64,000 nucleotides of DNA, from assembly GCA_963422565.1 (NCBI GenBank), contig OY730228.1:248001-312000 (forward strand), given 5' to 3'. The stretch is from G963422565 sp963422565 (GTDB lineage: Bacteria; Pseudomonadota; Alphaproteobacteria; MPNO01). This document shows positions 32,707-41,329 of the stretch, piece after piece; the stretch's first letter is position 1; each line of letters begins with the position of its first letter. A program made the translations under genes and the position numbers. The notes beneath the pieces are model-generated. The model was not told where the DNA came from and did not search any database. It was given only the letters and a program-made list of their open reading frames with translations.

Positions 32707-34338
32707 ATGTCGGAAAGGCGCAGCTTCGACTACATCGTCGTCGGTGCGGGATCGGCCGGCTGCGTCCTCGCCAATCGGCTGAGCGAGGATCCGACGACCA
32801 GCGTGCTGGCGATCGAGGCGGGCGGATGGGATCGCGATCCGATGATCCGTATCCCGCTGGGCTGGGGAGTGCTCCTGGAGGAGCGACGCCACGACTGGAT
32901 GTATTTCACCGAGCCCGAGCCCGATCTCGACGGTCGCAGCATCGAATGCGCGCGCGGCCGGGTCGTCGGCGGATCTTCCTCGATCAACGCGATGGCCTAT
33001 GTGCGCGGCCATCGGACGGATTACGACCGCTGGCGCCGGAAGGGTTGCCGCGGTTGGTCCTATCGGAACGTGCTGCCTTATTTCCGCAAATCCGAGAACT
33101 GGGAGGGGGAGGAGAGCGCGTACCGTGCCAAGGGCGGCCCGTTGACGGTCCGAAGGGGCACGTATAACGACGACTTCGTCGATGCCTATGTCGAAGGCGC
33201 GCGCGCGCTCGGGCACGAATATACCGACGATTATAACGGTGCCGAACAGGCGGGGTTCTGCCGGATCCAGCAAACGATCCGCGGCGGACGGCGCTGCAGC
33301 GCGGCGGATGCCTATTTGAAACCCGTCCTCGACCGCGCCAATTTCACGCTGTTCACCGACTCTCTGGTCACGCGGCTGTTGTTCGAGAACGGGCGCGCTA
33401 TGGGCGCGGAGTATATGCGCAGCGGCAGGCTTGAGCGGGTCCGCGCCGAGCGCGAGGTGCTGCTGTCCGGTGGGGTGATCAACTCGCCCCAGCTTCTGAT
33501 GCTGTCCGGAGTCGGAGCGCCGGACGAGCTCGCCTCCCACGATATCTCCGTCCTGCACGAGCTGCCCGGAGTCGGCAAGAACCTTCAGGACCATCTCTCG
33601 GCGATCGTCAATTACCGCCGCGAACGGGCGGGGATATTCCGGACCCGGATGCGCCTCGACCGTCTCGCCCTCGATCTCCCCCGCGCCTATCTGCTCGGAA
33701 GCGGGCCGGCGACGGATCTTCCGGCCGGCATCATGGCGTTCGTCGAGAGCCGGCCGGGTCTCGACGCTCCAGACATACAGCTCCTGTACCGGGATCTACC
33801 GCCCGAGACCTATCCCTGGTTTCCGGGCTACCGCCCCGCATGGCCGGACGGATTCGGTTGCCGCCCGGTGCTGCTGCGGCCGCAGAGCCGAGGCGAGATC
33901 AGGTTGACGTCCGCGAACCCTGCCGACAAGGTCCGAATCTTCCAGAACTTCCTGTCCGAACCCGCCGACATGGAGACGATTCGCGAAGGCGTCAAGCGCA
34001 CGCGTGAAATCGGGGCCGCCCCCGCTCTGCGACCGTTCGGAGTCGTCGAGACCGAACCCGGGCCGGAGGCGAGGACCGACGCCGAAATCGACGCCCACAT
34101 CCGCGCGACCGCCGCGACCGCGCATCACCCGGCCGGGACCTGCCGGATGGGTACGGACTCGATGGCCGTGGTCGATCCCGAACTCCGGGTGCGGGGAATC
34201 GAGGGTCTGCGGGTCGTCGACGCCTCGGTTTTTCCGGATCTGGTCGGCGGCAATATCAATGCCCCGGTCATCATGATCGCCGAGAGGGCCGCCGATCTGA
34301 TCCGGGGCCGCACGCCGCTCGCGCCCGCCGAGGCATGA
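32707..34338 (+). CDS. GMC-family FAD-dependent oxidoreductase (choline/alcohol dehydrogenase-like)
   Basis: FAD enzyme (543 aa) with the Rossmann motif DYIVVGAGSAGCVLANRL at residues 8-25, the GMC signature RGRVVGGSSSINAMAYVRG near 92 and the second signature SGGVINSPQLLMLSGVG near 257. The catalytic His region is HHPAGTCRMG near 475, with NINAPVIMIAERAADLI near the end. It oxidises primary alcohols such as choline, aryl alcohols or polyethylene-glycol ends; the substrate is not determinable. The ATG at 32707 follows GGGAGG. It is 41 bases upstream of thrH. Confidence 0.94.
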   Translation: MSERRSFDYIVVGAGSAGCVLANRLSEDPTTSVLAIEAGGWDRDPMIRIPLGWGVLLEERRHDWMYFTEPEPDLDGRSIECARGRVVGGSSSINAMAYVRGHRTDYDRWRRKGCRGWSYRNVLPYFRKSENWEGEESAYRAKGGPLTVRRGTYNDDFVDAYVEGARALGHEYTDDYNGAEQAGFCRIQQTIRGGRRCSAADAYLKPVLDRANFTLFTDSLVTRLLFENGRAMGAEYMRSGRLERVRAEREVLLSGGVINSPQLLMLSGVGAPDELASHDISVLHELPGVGKNLQDHLSAIVNYRRERAGIFRTRMRLDRLALDLPRAYLLGSGPATDLPAGIMAFVESRPGLDAPDIQLLYRDLPPETYPWFPGYRPAWPDGFGCRPVLLRPQSRGEIRLTSANPADKVRIFQNFLSEPADMETIREGVKRTREIGAAPALRPFGVVETEPGPEARTDAEIDAHIRATAATAHHPAGTCRMGTDSMAVVDPELRVRGIEGLRVVDASVFPDLVGGNINAPVIMIAERAADLIRGRTPLAPAEA

Positions 34339-34379
34339 CATCGACCCGACCGCCTTCCCAACCCCGTTCCGGAGCACAG

Positions 34380-34979
34380 ATGAGATTCTTCTGCTTCGAT
34401 CTTGAAGGCGTCCTCTCGCCCGAAGTCTGGGTCGGGTTGGCGAACAGGACGGGAATCGACGCGCTGCGGGCGACCACCCGGGACGTTCCGGATTACGACC
34501 GGTTGATGCGCCAGCGCTTGAAGATTCTCGACGAGCACGGCCTGGGCATGGCGGACATCGAAGCGGTCGTTGCCGGGATGAAGCCCTTGGACGGCGCCCG
34601 CCATTTCCTCGACCAGCTGCGCGAACGGGCTCCGGTCGTGATTCTGTCGGACACGTTCTACGAGTTCGCGGTGCCGATGATGCGGCAGTTGAACTGGCCG
34701 ACGCTTCTCTGCCATGCCCTGGAAGTCGATGGCTCAGGCCGGATCGTGGACTACCGCCTGCGCCACCGCGATCACAAGCGCGCGAGCGTCAACGCCTTCA
34801 GAGAACTGAATTTTCACGTAACCGCGATCGGTGACTCCTATAACGATATCGCCATGCTCGGCGCTGCGGACGCCGGCATACTCTTCCGCGCCCCCGAGAC
34901 CGTGCGCCGGGAGTTCTCGCATTTCCCTGCGGTCGACGGCTATGACGACCTGATGCGGACGATTCAGGAGCGCGGGTAA
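34380..34979 (+). CDS. thrH: Bifunctional phosphoserine phosphatase / homoserine phosphotransferase ThrH
   Basis: HAD-superfamily enzyme (199 aa). ThrH of Pseudomonas hydrolyses phosphoserine and can pass the phosphate to homoserine. Motif I is FDLEGVL (the DLEG variant typical of ThrH rather than DxDxT), motif II is VILSDTFYEF, motif III is the Lys in HKRASV and motif IV is GDSYND. Length and near-continuous resemblance to ThrH (TGIDALRATTRDVPDYD, QRLKILDEHGL) make the assignment firm. The ATG at 34380 follows GGAG. It ends 8 bases from the convergent mucR-type gene. Confidence 0.95.
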   Translation: MRFFCFDLEGVLSPEVWVGLANRTGIDALRATTRDVPDYDRLMRQRLKILDEHGLGMADIEAVVAGMKPLDGARHFLDQLRERAPVVILSDTFYEFAVPMMRQLNWPTLLCHALEVDGSGRIVDYRLRHRDHKRASVNAFRELNFHVTAIGDSYNDIAMLGAADAGILFRAPETVRREFSHFPAVDGYDDLMRTIQERG

Positions 34980-34987
34980 GGCTGCCT

Positions 34988-35422
34988 TCAGTCGGCTTCG
35001 GACACGGGCCGTCCGTTCGATTGCCGCCGGCCGAGGCCGATCTTCTTCGCCAATTCCGAGCGCTGCGCCGCGTAGCTCGGCGCCACCATCGGGTAGTCGG
35101 GCGGCAGACCCCACTTGGCCCGATACTCTTCCGGTGTCATGTCGTAATTGGCCCTCAGATGGCGCTTGAGCACCTTCAGCCTCTTGCCGTCCTCGAGGCA
35201 GACGAGATAGTCCTGCGTCACGGAACGGTCGACGCTCACGGCCGGCTTCGGGGGCTCGTCGGCCGGTTTCCAGGCGGCCCGCTCGATCCCGGTCAGGGAA
35301 CCGAAGACCGCTTCGATGATGCTCGGCACATCCTTGGCCGGCACGGTGTTGTTGCCGACATAGGCCGCGACGACATCCGCGACCATCCGCAGCACCTCTA
35401 TCCGTTCTATCTTGCCCATCAT
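34988..35422 (-). CDS. mucR: Ros/MucR-family transcriptional regulator
   Basis: Small DNA-binding regulator (144 aa from the ATG at 35422, behind GGGAAG). Family members bind AT-rich DNA and control exopolysaccharide, motility and cell-cycle genes in Alphaproteobacteria. The zinc-finger-like region is DYLVCLEDGKRLKVLKRHL (C75, D78, H88). The fourth ligand, commonly His in this family, falls on N92 (RANYDMTPEEY), so zinc binding may be altered. The end WGLPPDYPMVAPSYAAQRSELAKKIGLG is classic MucR. A candidate promoter lies at 35470-35498. Confidence 0.93.
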   Translation of the reverse strand: MMGKIERIEVLRMVADVVAAYVGNNTVPAKDVPSIIEAVFGSLTGIERAAWKPADEPPKPAVSVDRSVTQDYLVCLEDGKRLKVLKRHLRANYDMTPEEYRAKWGLPPDYPMVAPSYAAQRSELAKKIGLGRRQSNGRPVSEAD

Positions 35423-35469
35423 ATTCTTCCCGAATATCCGATCTTCTCTGGACGATAGTAAGTGATTGC

Positions 35470-35498
35470 AATATGTGATCGGCATTGGATAAGGTCAA
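35470..35498 (-). promoter_or_regulatory. Candidate sigma-70-type promoter for the mucR-type gene
   Basis: On the minus strand TTGACC (35498-35493) is followed after exactly 17 bases by CATATT (35475-35470). Five of six and four of six bases match the consensus, with about 48 bases to the ATG. The surrounding 80 bases are clearly more AT-rich than the rest of the window, which also suits autoregulation by a MucR-type protein. Confidence 0.5.
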
Positions 35499-35659
35499 AT
35501 GTTGACAAGCTATTACGATGGGGAGCGCAGAGCCGTTCGATGCGCGGCCGGAGCATGGGACGGACGACCGCCGCCGTCGAACCCTGCGTCTTGCGGGGGT
35601 GGCGCGGTCATACCGCCTATGATAGCTAGGCCGCCCATCGTCATACCCGTCGAAGGCAT

Positions 35660-37426
35660 ATGACTTCCAAACCGATCTCATTGGCGGCGGACCATGCGGG
35701 CGTCGACCTCAAGCGGGCCGTCGGCGCGTTCGTCGCCGCCTGCGGAGAGCGGGTCCTCGATCTCGGAACCGACGACGCGGTTCCCGTCGACTATCCCGAT
35801 CTCGCCGACGCTCTGGCCCGCAACTTGACGTCCGGCGTCTCCGATCGCGGCATTCTCATCTGCGGGACCGGTTTGGGCATGTCGATCGCGGCGAATCGGC
35901 ATGCCGGAATCCGGGCTGCGCTCGTCTACGATCCCGACGGCGCTCGTTTGGCACGACAACATAACGACGCGAACGTCATCGTCCTGGCCGGTCGCAAGTC
36001 CACGCGGGAGAACGCTCTCGAATGCATCGAGGCGTTTCTGCGCACGGAGTTCGGCGGCGGGCGGCACCGGCGCCGGCTGGACAAGCTCGCCAGTATCCCG
36101 GCGGCGCCGTCCCCGGTAAGGGACGAAGACGGCGCGAGCCTCGATCGGGCCGCCCACGATTTCTTCGCGGCGACCCTGGACGAGAGCGACCCGGAATTGT
36201 CGCGGGCGATCGGCGGGGAGCTCGCGCGTCAGCAGAATCGGATCGAGCTGATCGCTTCCGAGAACATCGTCTCGCGGGCGGTGCTCGAGGCCGCGGGATC
36301 GGTGCTGACCAACAAATACGCCGAGGGATACCCGGGGCGGCGCTACTATGGCGGCTGCGCCTTCGTCGATGTCGCCGAGGAGTTGGCGCGGGAACGCGCC
36401 AAAAGACTGTTCTCCTGCCGGCACGTCAATGTACAGCCGCATTCCGGTGCCCAGGCCAACAACGCCGTCTATTTCGCGCTGTGCAAGCCGGGCGATACGA
36501 TTCTGGGCATGTCTCTGGCTGCCGGCGGTCATCTGACGCATGGCGCGCCGCCGAGCCAGTCGGGCAAATGGTTCAACGCGGTCCGTTACGGGGTCCGGCC
36601 CGACGATGCGCGGATCGACTACGACAACGTCGCGAGTCTGGCGCGGGAACATCGCCCGCGCGTCATCATCGCCGGGGGGTCGGCCTATCCACGCATCATC
36701 GACTTCGCTCGTTTCCGAGAGATCGCCGATGCGGTCGATGCGTTCCTCCTCGTCGATATGGCGCATTTCGCGGGGCTGGTCGCGGGCGGTGTGCATCCCG
36801 ATCCGCTGCCCTTCGCCGACATCGTGACCACGACCACCCACAAGACTCTGCGGGGGCCGCGCGGCGGCATGATCCTGACCAATGACGACGCCATCGCGAG
36901 GAAGATCGACAGCGCCGTCTTTCCCGGCGTGCAGGGCGGCCCCCTCATGCATGTCGTCGCCGCCAAGGCGGCGGCGCTGGGCGAAGCGCTCAGACCGGAC
37001 TTCGCGGACTACGCCGCGGCCGTCGTCGCCAATGCGAAGGCCCTCGCGTCGCGCATAAGGGCAGGGGGGTTCGACCTCGTCTCCGGCGGGACGGATACGC
37101 ATCTCATGCTCGTCGATCTCCGGTCGAAGGGGCTGACCGGAAAACGGGCGGAGGAGGCCTTGGAGCGTGCCGGGATCACATGCAACAAGAACGGGGTTCC
37201 GTTCGATCCCGAGAGACCGACGGTGACGTCGGGCATTCGTCTGGGCTCGCCGGCGGCGACGACGCGCGGGTTCGGAACCGGCGAGTTCGAACGGGTGGGC
37301 GAGTCGATCTGCCGCGTGCTCGACAGCCTCTCCGCCGCCAGGGAGGACGGCGCCGTCGAGGCCGAGATACGCGAGACGGTTCGCGAGCTCTGCGCGGCCT
37401 TCCCGATCTATACCGGGCAGAGATAG
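35660..37426 (+). CDS. rpiB-glyA: RpiB-GlyA fusion: ribose-5-phosphate isomerase B + serine hydroxymethyltransferase
   Basis: One uninterrupted 588-codon frame. Residues 1-145 are a complete RpiB (AADHAG at 9-14; active-site C68 in CGTGLGMSIAANR; H101 in RQHNDANV; end EFGGGRHRRRLDKL), which interconverts ribose- and ribulose-5-phosphate. Residues 166-588 are a complete SHMT (IELIASENIVS near 195; NKYAEGYPGRRYYGG; PLP Lys K395 in TTTHKTLRGPRGG), which turns serine plus tetrahydrofolate into glycine plus methylene-tetrahydrofolate. The linker (about 146-165) contains no ATG, GTG or TTG codon, and the first in-frame ATG of the SHMT part is deep inside the domain, so SHMT can only be made as part of the fusion. 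In relatives rpiB and glyA are separate neighbours. nrdR follows 14 bases later. Confidence 0.93.
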   Translation: MTSKPISLAADHAGVDLKRAVGAFVAACGERVLDLGTDDAVPVDYPDLADALARNLTSGVSDRGILICGTGLGMSIAANRHAGIRAALVYDPDGARLARQHNDANVIVLAGRKSTRENALECIEAFLRTEFGGGRHRRRLDKLASIPAAPSPVRDEDGASLDRAAHDFFAATLDESDPELSRAIGGELARQQNRIELIASENIVSRAVLEAAGSVLTNKYAEGYPGRRYYGGCAFVDVAEELARERAKRLFSCRHVNVQPHSGAQANNAVYFALCKPGDTILGMSLAAGGHLTHGAPPSQSGKWFNAVRYGVRPDDARIDYDNVASLAREHRPRVIIAGGSAYPRIIDFARFREIADAVDAFLLVDMAHFAGLVAGGVHPDPLPFADIVTTTTHKTLRGPRGGMILTNDDAIARKIDSAVFPGVQGGPLMHVVAAKAAALGEALRPDFADYAAAVVANAKALASRIRAGGFDLVSGGTDTHLMLVDLRSKGLTGKRAEEALERAGITCNKNGVPFDPERPTVTSGIRLGSPAATTRGFGTGEFERVGESICRVLDSLSAAREDGAVEAEIRETVRELCAAFPIYTGQR

Positions 37427-37440
37427 GGCCGAGTCGCGAC

Positions 37441-37905
37441 ATGCGCTGCCCGTTTTGCGGATCCGACAACACGCAGGTGAAGGATTCCAGGCCCGCCGAG
37501 GACAATTCCGCCATTCGCCGGCGTCGGGTCTGCGGCAACTGCGCGCAGCGGTTCACGACCTTCGAGCGGGTGCAGCTTCGCGAATTGACCGTCGTCAAGA
37601 AGGACGGAGAGCGGGAGCCGCTCGATCGCGAGAAGCTCGCCCGTTCGATGGCGATCGCTCTTCGCAAGCGTCCGGTGGAGGGCGAGCGGGTCGATCGAAT
37701 CATCAACGGCATCGTCCGCCGCCTGGAGAGCTCCGGCGAGACCGAGATCGAGTCGAGCACCGTCGGCGAGATGATCATGGACGCCCTCGCCGGGCTCGAT
37801 CAGGTCGCTTATGTCCGTTTCGCCTCTGTCTACCGGAACTTCCGCGAGGCGCGGGATTTCGAGGATTTCGTCGGGGCGCTGGGTGACGTCGGTCCCCGCC
37901 GCTGA
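37441..37905 (+). CDS. nrdR: Transcriptional repressor NrdR
   Basis: Repressor of ribonucleotide reductase genes (154 aa) that senses ATP/dATP. It has an N-terminal zinc ribbon (C3, C6, C31, C34; MRCPFCGSDNT and RVCGNCAQRFTTFE) followed by the ATP-cone (VVKKDGEREPLDREKLARSM to YVRFASVYRNF). Length and order are standard. It lies between the RpiB-GlyA gene and ribD, its normal alphaproteobacterial place, and its last 23 bases overlap the chosen ribD start. Confidence 0.97.
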   Translation: MRCPFCGSDNTQVKDSRPAEDNSAIRRRRVCGNCAQRFTTFERVQLRELTVVKKDGEREPLDREKLARSMAIALRKRPVEGERVDRIINGIVRRLESSGETEIESSTVGEMIMDALAGLDQVAYVRFASVYRNFREARDFEDFVGALGDVGPRR

Positions 37906-39007
37906 CCGCCGACACATGCGATCGGCGGTCGCCCTGGCGCGCCGGGCGCTGGGCCGGACCTGGCCCAACCCCCCGGTCGGCTGCGTGCTGGTTCGCGACG
38001 GCCGCGTGCTGTCGCGCGGCAACACCGCCGCCGGCGGGCGGCCGCACGCCGAAGCGGTCGCGCTCGAACGCGCTGGCGGGGCCGCATCGGGCGCGACCGC
38101 CTATGTGACGCTCGAGCCCTGCGCGCATCACGGCCGGACTCCGCCCTGCGCGGAGGCGCTGATCGCCGCAGGCATCCGCCGCGTCGTTGTCGCCGCCCGG
38201 GACCCTGATCCGCGAGTCGACGGGCGCGGAATCGCCCGTTTGAAGAACGCCGATCTCGCGGTGCGGACGGGGGTCTGCGGGGAGGAGGCCGAGGAGCTCC
38301 TGTCGGGTTTCGCGATGCGGGTCCGGGAGGGGCGGCCGCTGATCACGCTCAAGCTCGCGTCCACGATCGATTCCCGGATCGCCACGGCCGGCGGGGAAAG
38401 CAGATGGATCACCGGCGCGGCGGCGCGGCGATCGGTCCATCTCCTGCGCGCCCGCCATGACGCGATCCTGGTCGGTGGACGAACCGCCCTCCGCGATGAT
38501 CCGTCGCTGACTTGTCGGCTGGACGGTCTGGAAGGAGCCAGCCCGCTGCGCCTCGTCGCCGACGGCCGGGATTCGCTTCCCCCCACCCACGCCCTAGCCG
38601 CGACGGCCGACCGGACGCCGTCCTGGCTGCTCGTCCCGGAGGGACGGGCGGCGCGGCGCCGGGCCGAGCTCGCCGGGACGAGCATGTCTATCCTTGCGGT
38701 CCGCGAGACGGCGGACGGCCGCGTCGATCTCCCTGCGGCGTTGCGGAGGCTCGGCGCCGAGGGGCTCACCTCGATCCTCGTGGAAGGGGGGGCGGGGCTC
38801 GCCGCTTCCCTGCTGTCCCGCGATCTCGTCGACCGGCTGGTCTGGTACAGGGCGCCCCGGATCGTCGGCGGCGACGGACGGGGTGCGGTCGATCCGTTCG
38901 GCGTCGAATCGCTTGACGCGGCGCGAGCGTTCGAGAATATCTCCGTCCGACCGGTGGGCGGCGATTCGATCGAGATCTACGGGCGGCTGCGAAAAGGGGG
39001 GCGGTGA
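37883..39007 (+). CDS. ribD: Bifunctional riboflavin deaminase/reductase RibD
   Basis: Second and third steps of riboflavin synthesis (374 aa): an N-terminal deaminase with zinc motif PHAEAVAL and EPCAHHGRTPPC, and a C-terminal NADPH-dependent reductase from about residue 147 (PLITLKLASTIDSRIAT, GESRWITG, ILVEGGAGLAASLL). The GTG at 37883 is chosen because the residues before the first ATG (37916) include the conserved D..HM.SAVALARRALG opening. This start overlaps nrdR by 23 bases. ribE follows 6 bases after the stop. Confidence 0.95.
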   Translation: MTSVPAADRRHMRSAVALARRALGRTWPNPPVGCVLVRDGRVLSRGNTAAGGRPHAEAVALERAGGAASGATAYVTLEPCAHHGRTPPCAEALIAAGIRRVVVAARDPDPRVDGRGIARLKNADLAVRTGVCGEEAEELLSGFAMRVREGRPLITLKLASTIDSRIATAGGESRWITGAAARRSVHLLRARHDAILVGGRTALRDDPSLTCRLDGLEGASPLRLVADGRDSLPPTHALAATADRTPSWLLVPEGRAARRRAELAGTSMSILAVRETADGRVDLPAALRRLGAEGLTSILVEGGAGLAASLLSRDLVDRLVWYRAPRIVGGDGRGAVDPFGVESLDAARAFENISVRPVGGDSIEIYGRLRKGGR

Positions 39008-39013
39008 GCGCAG

Positions 39014-39598
39014 ATGTTCACCGGCATCGTCACGGATCTCGGCACCGTCCGCGCGATCGCGCAGCGCGGGGATACCCGAATCGAGATTTCGACATCCTAC
39101 GATACCGGCGAGATCGATCCGGGAGCCTCGATCGCCTGCTCGGGTCCGTGCTTGACCGTGGTGGACAAGGGGCCGGGCTGGTTCGCGGTCGAGATGTCGG
39201 AGGAAACCAGGCGCAGGACCACGCTCGGAAACTGGCGAATCGGGACCCGGGTCAATCTCGAGCGCGCGCTCAGGGTCGGCGACGAGCTGGGCGGTCATAT
39301 CGTCTCCGGCCATGTCGACGGCGTGGCCGAGATCGTGGATACCGCCCCGCGCGGGGACAGCGTGGCTTTCGCGTTCGAAGCGCCTCGCGGTTTCGAACCC
39401 TATGTCGCTCCGAAGGGGTCCGTCGCCCTGGACGGCGTCTCGTTGACCGTGAACGAGGTCGACGGCAGGCGCTTCGGCGTGAACATCATCGGCCACACCC
39501 GCGACTGCACGACCTTCGGCCGGCTTCGCGAGGGCGACAGGGTCAATTTCGAGGTCGATACGCTCGCGCGCTATGTCGCCAGGCTGGTCGCGCGGTGA
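39014..39598 (+). CDS. ribE: Riboflavin synthase, alpha subunit
   Basis: Converts two 6,7-dimethyl-8-ribityllumazine into riboflavin plus the pyrimidine (194 aa). Two barrel repeats are clear: MFTGIVTDLGTV at the start, and VNLERALRVGDELGGHIVSGHVDG leading into the second half, which has LDGVSLTVNEV and FGVNIIGHT. The protein is standard length. It lies between ribD and ribB. Confidence 0.97.
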   Translation: MFTGIVTDLGTVRAIAQRGDTRIEISTSYDTGEIDPGASIACSGPCLTVVDKGPGWFAVEMSEETRRRTTLGNWRIGTRVNLERALRVGDELGGHIVSGHVDGVAEIVDTAPRGDSVAFAFEAPRGFEPYVAPKGSVALDGVSLTVNEVDGRRFGVNIIGHTRDCTTFGRLREGDRVNFEVDTLARYVARLVAR

Positions 39599-39626
39599 GA
39601 CCGCCGAAGAGAAGAGAAAGAACGGC

Positions 39627-40871
39627 GTGACCCGACGATCTCCCGGCGCGGCGCAGACCGCTTCCGCCCCGCCAGCCGGCGGCGATGCAGCCTCCGTCCT
39701 GGCGCCGATCGAGGATGCGATCGAGGATGTCCGCAACGGCCGGATGGTCATCCTTGTCGATGACGAGAACCGTGAGAACGAGGGAGACCTTGTCGTCGCG
39801 GCGCAGATGGCGACCTCGGATGTCGTCAACTTCATGGCGACCCACGGCCGAGGGCTGATCTGTCTGGCGATGACCCGCCGGCGGATCGAGTCGCTAGGCC
39901 TGCCGTTGATGTCGCAGCATAACCGGACCCGGCATCAGACCGCGTTCACCGTCTCCATCGAAGCGCGGGAAGGCGTCACCACCGGGATTTCCGCCCACGA
40001 CCGGGCGCGAACCATCTCGGTGGCGATCGATCCGAAGAACGACGCCCGCGAGATCGTGACGCCCGGCCATGTCTTTCCTCTGGTGGCCTGCGACGGCGGC
40101 GTGCTGGAACGGGCCGGCCATACCGAAGCGTCGGTGGATATCGCGCGTATCGCCGGGCTCAACCCGTCGGGCGTGATCTGCGAGATCATGCGGGACGACG
40201 GAAGCATGGCGCGTCTTCCGGACCTCCTGGCCTTCGCCGAATTGCACGGCCTCAAGGTCGCGACCATCGCCGATCTGATCGGGTACCGCCTGCGCAAGGA
40301 CACGCTGGTGGAACGCCTGTTCGAGACCCGCGTGCGGCGCCGGGACCAAGGGGAATTCCGGCTCATCGTCTACGTCAACCGCATTTCGGGCGCGGAGCAT
40401 CTGGCGATGATCAAGGGCGATATTTCCGGGACGGCGCCGCTCCTGGTCCGAATGCATGCGCTCAATGTCCTCGACGATGTCCTGCACGACCAGACCAGCT
40501 GCCGGGGCGACGACCTCGAGGCCTGCATACGGCTCATCGACCGGGCGGGCAGGGGGGTACTGGTCATGATCCGTGACTCCTTCGCGCAGAGCTTCGCCAA
40601 TCAGATCCGGCTCCGGCACGAGCTCCCCGACGATCCGGGCGCAGCTTCGGCGGAGGTCAGCATGACGACCGGGCGCGAACGGACGATCGGCCCTCCCGCG
40701 CTCCGCGACTACGGCGTGGGCGCCCAGATCCTCCGCGATCTCGGCGTTCACGACATGATTCTGCTGACCAACCACCCGCGCGCGGTGGTCGGGCTGGAAG
40801 CCTACGATCTGCGCATCGTCGCGCGCCGGCCGATCGACGGGTCCGGCGAGACCGGGCAGGAGAACCGATGA
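39627..40871 (+). CDS. ribB: 3,4-dihydroxy-2-butanone-4-phosphate synthase with degenerate GTP cyclohydrolase II-like domain
   Basis: The N-terminal half (about residues 20-225) is a complete RibB, with VILVDDENRENEGDLVVAA, the FMATHGRGLIC motif and HTEASVDIARIAG, making the four-carbon precursor of riboflavin. The C-terminal half has the RibA fold, but the three zinc-binding Cys positions are replaced: where E. coli RibA has ECLTGD and RCDCG this protein has LNVLDD and TSCRG. GTP cyclohydrolase II activity is therefore unlikely and a separate ribA is expected elsewhere. GTG start at 39627; the stop overlaps ribH (ATGA). Confidence 0.93.
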   Translation: MTRRSPGAAQTASAPPAGGDAASVLAPIEDAIEDVRNGRMVILVDDENRENEGDLVVAAQMATSDVVNFMATHGRGLICLAMTRRRIESLGLPLMSQHNRTRHQTAFTVSIEAREGVTTGISAHDRARTISVAIDPKNDAREIVTPGHVFPLVACDGGVLERAGHTEASVDIARIAGLNPSGVICEIMRDDGSMARLPDLLAFAELHGLKVATIADLIGYRLRKDTLVERLFETRVRRRDQGEFRLIVYVNRISGAEHLAMIKGDISGTAPLLVRMHALNVLDDVLHDQTSCRGDDLEACIRLIDRAGRGVLVMIRDSFAQSFANQIRLRHELPDDPGAASAEVSMTTGRERTIGPPALRDYGVGAQILRDLGVHDMILLTNHPRAVVGLEAYDLRIVARRPIDGSGETGQENR

Positions 40872-41329
40872 CGGACGCCCCGCATGTCCTGATCGTCGAG
40901 GCGCGATATTACGAACAGATCGCCGACGAGCTCGTGGCGGGGGCGGTCGCCGCCCTCGAGCAAGCGGGGGCGAGCCATGAAAGCCTGACGGTTCCGGGCG
41001 CCTTCGAGATTCCGGCGGCGATCCGCTTCGCATCGGAGGCAGCGAAACTGCGGGACCCGCCGCATCGCTTCGACGGCTTCATCGGCCTCGGCTGCGTCAT
41101 TCGCGGCGAGACGACGCATTACGACTATGTCTGCGCCGAGAGCGCCCGCGGCATCCAGGAGCTCGCGCTGACGCACGGGCTCGCCGTCGGTTACGGCATA
41201 CTGACCTGCGAGACCCGTTCGCAGGCGCTGGCGCGGGCGCGGCTCCGGGAACAGGACCGCGGCGGGGCGGCGGCACGGGCCTGCCTGGCGATGATCGCGC
41301 TCAAGCGTCGTTTCGGCCTCGCCGGATGA
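40868..41329 (+). CDS. ribH: 6,7-dimethyl-8-ribityllumazine synthase
   Basis: Penultimate step of riboflavin synthesis (153 aa). VPGAFEIPAAI near residue 42, the GCVIRGETTHYDYVCAESARGI block with the catalytic His near 86, and GILTCET near 117 are all present. It overlaps ribB upstream and nusB downstream by 4 bases each (ATGA), so translation is coupled. Confidence 0.97.
   Translation: MTDAPHVLIVEARYYEQIADELVAGAVAALEQAGASHESLTVPGAFEIPAAIRFASEAAKLRDPPHRFDGFIGLGCVIRGETTHYDYVCAESARGIQELALTHGLAVGYGILTCETRSQALARARLREQDRGGAAARACLAMIALKRRFGLAG

Noticed and set aside
36060..36170. Separate glyA start inside the RpiB-GlyA gene
   Set aside because: The linker contains no ATG, GTG or TTG in frame and no ribosome site at suitable spacing; only a CTG at 36077 exists.
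39500..39640. FMN riboswitch before ribB
   Set aside because: The genes are nearly contiguous and none of the conserved RFN element boxes is present in the short gaps of the rib block.
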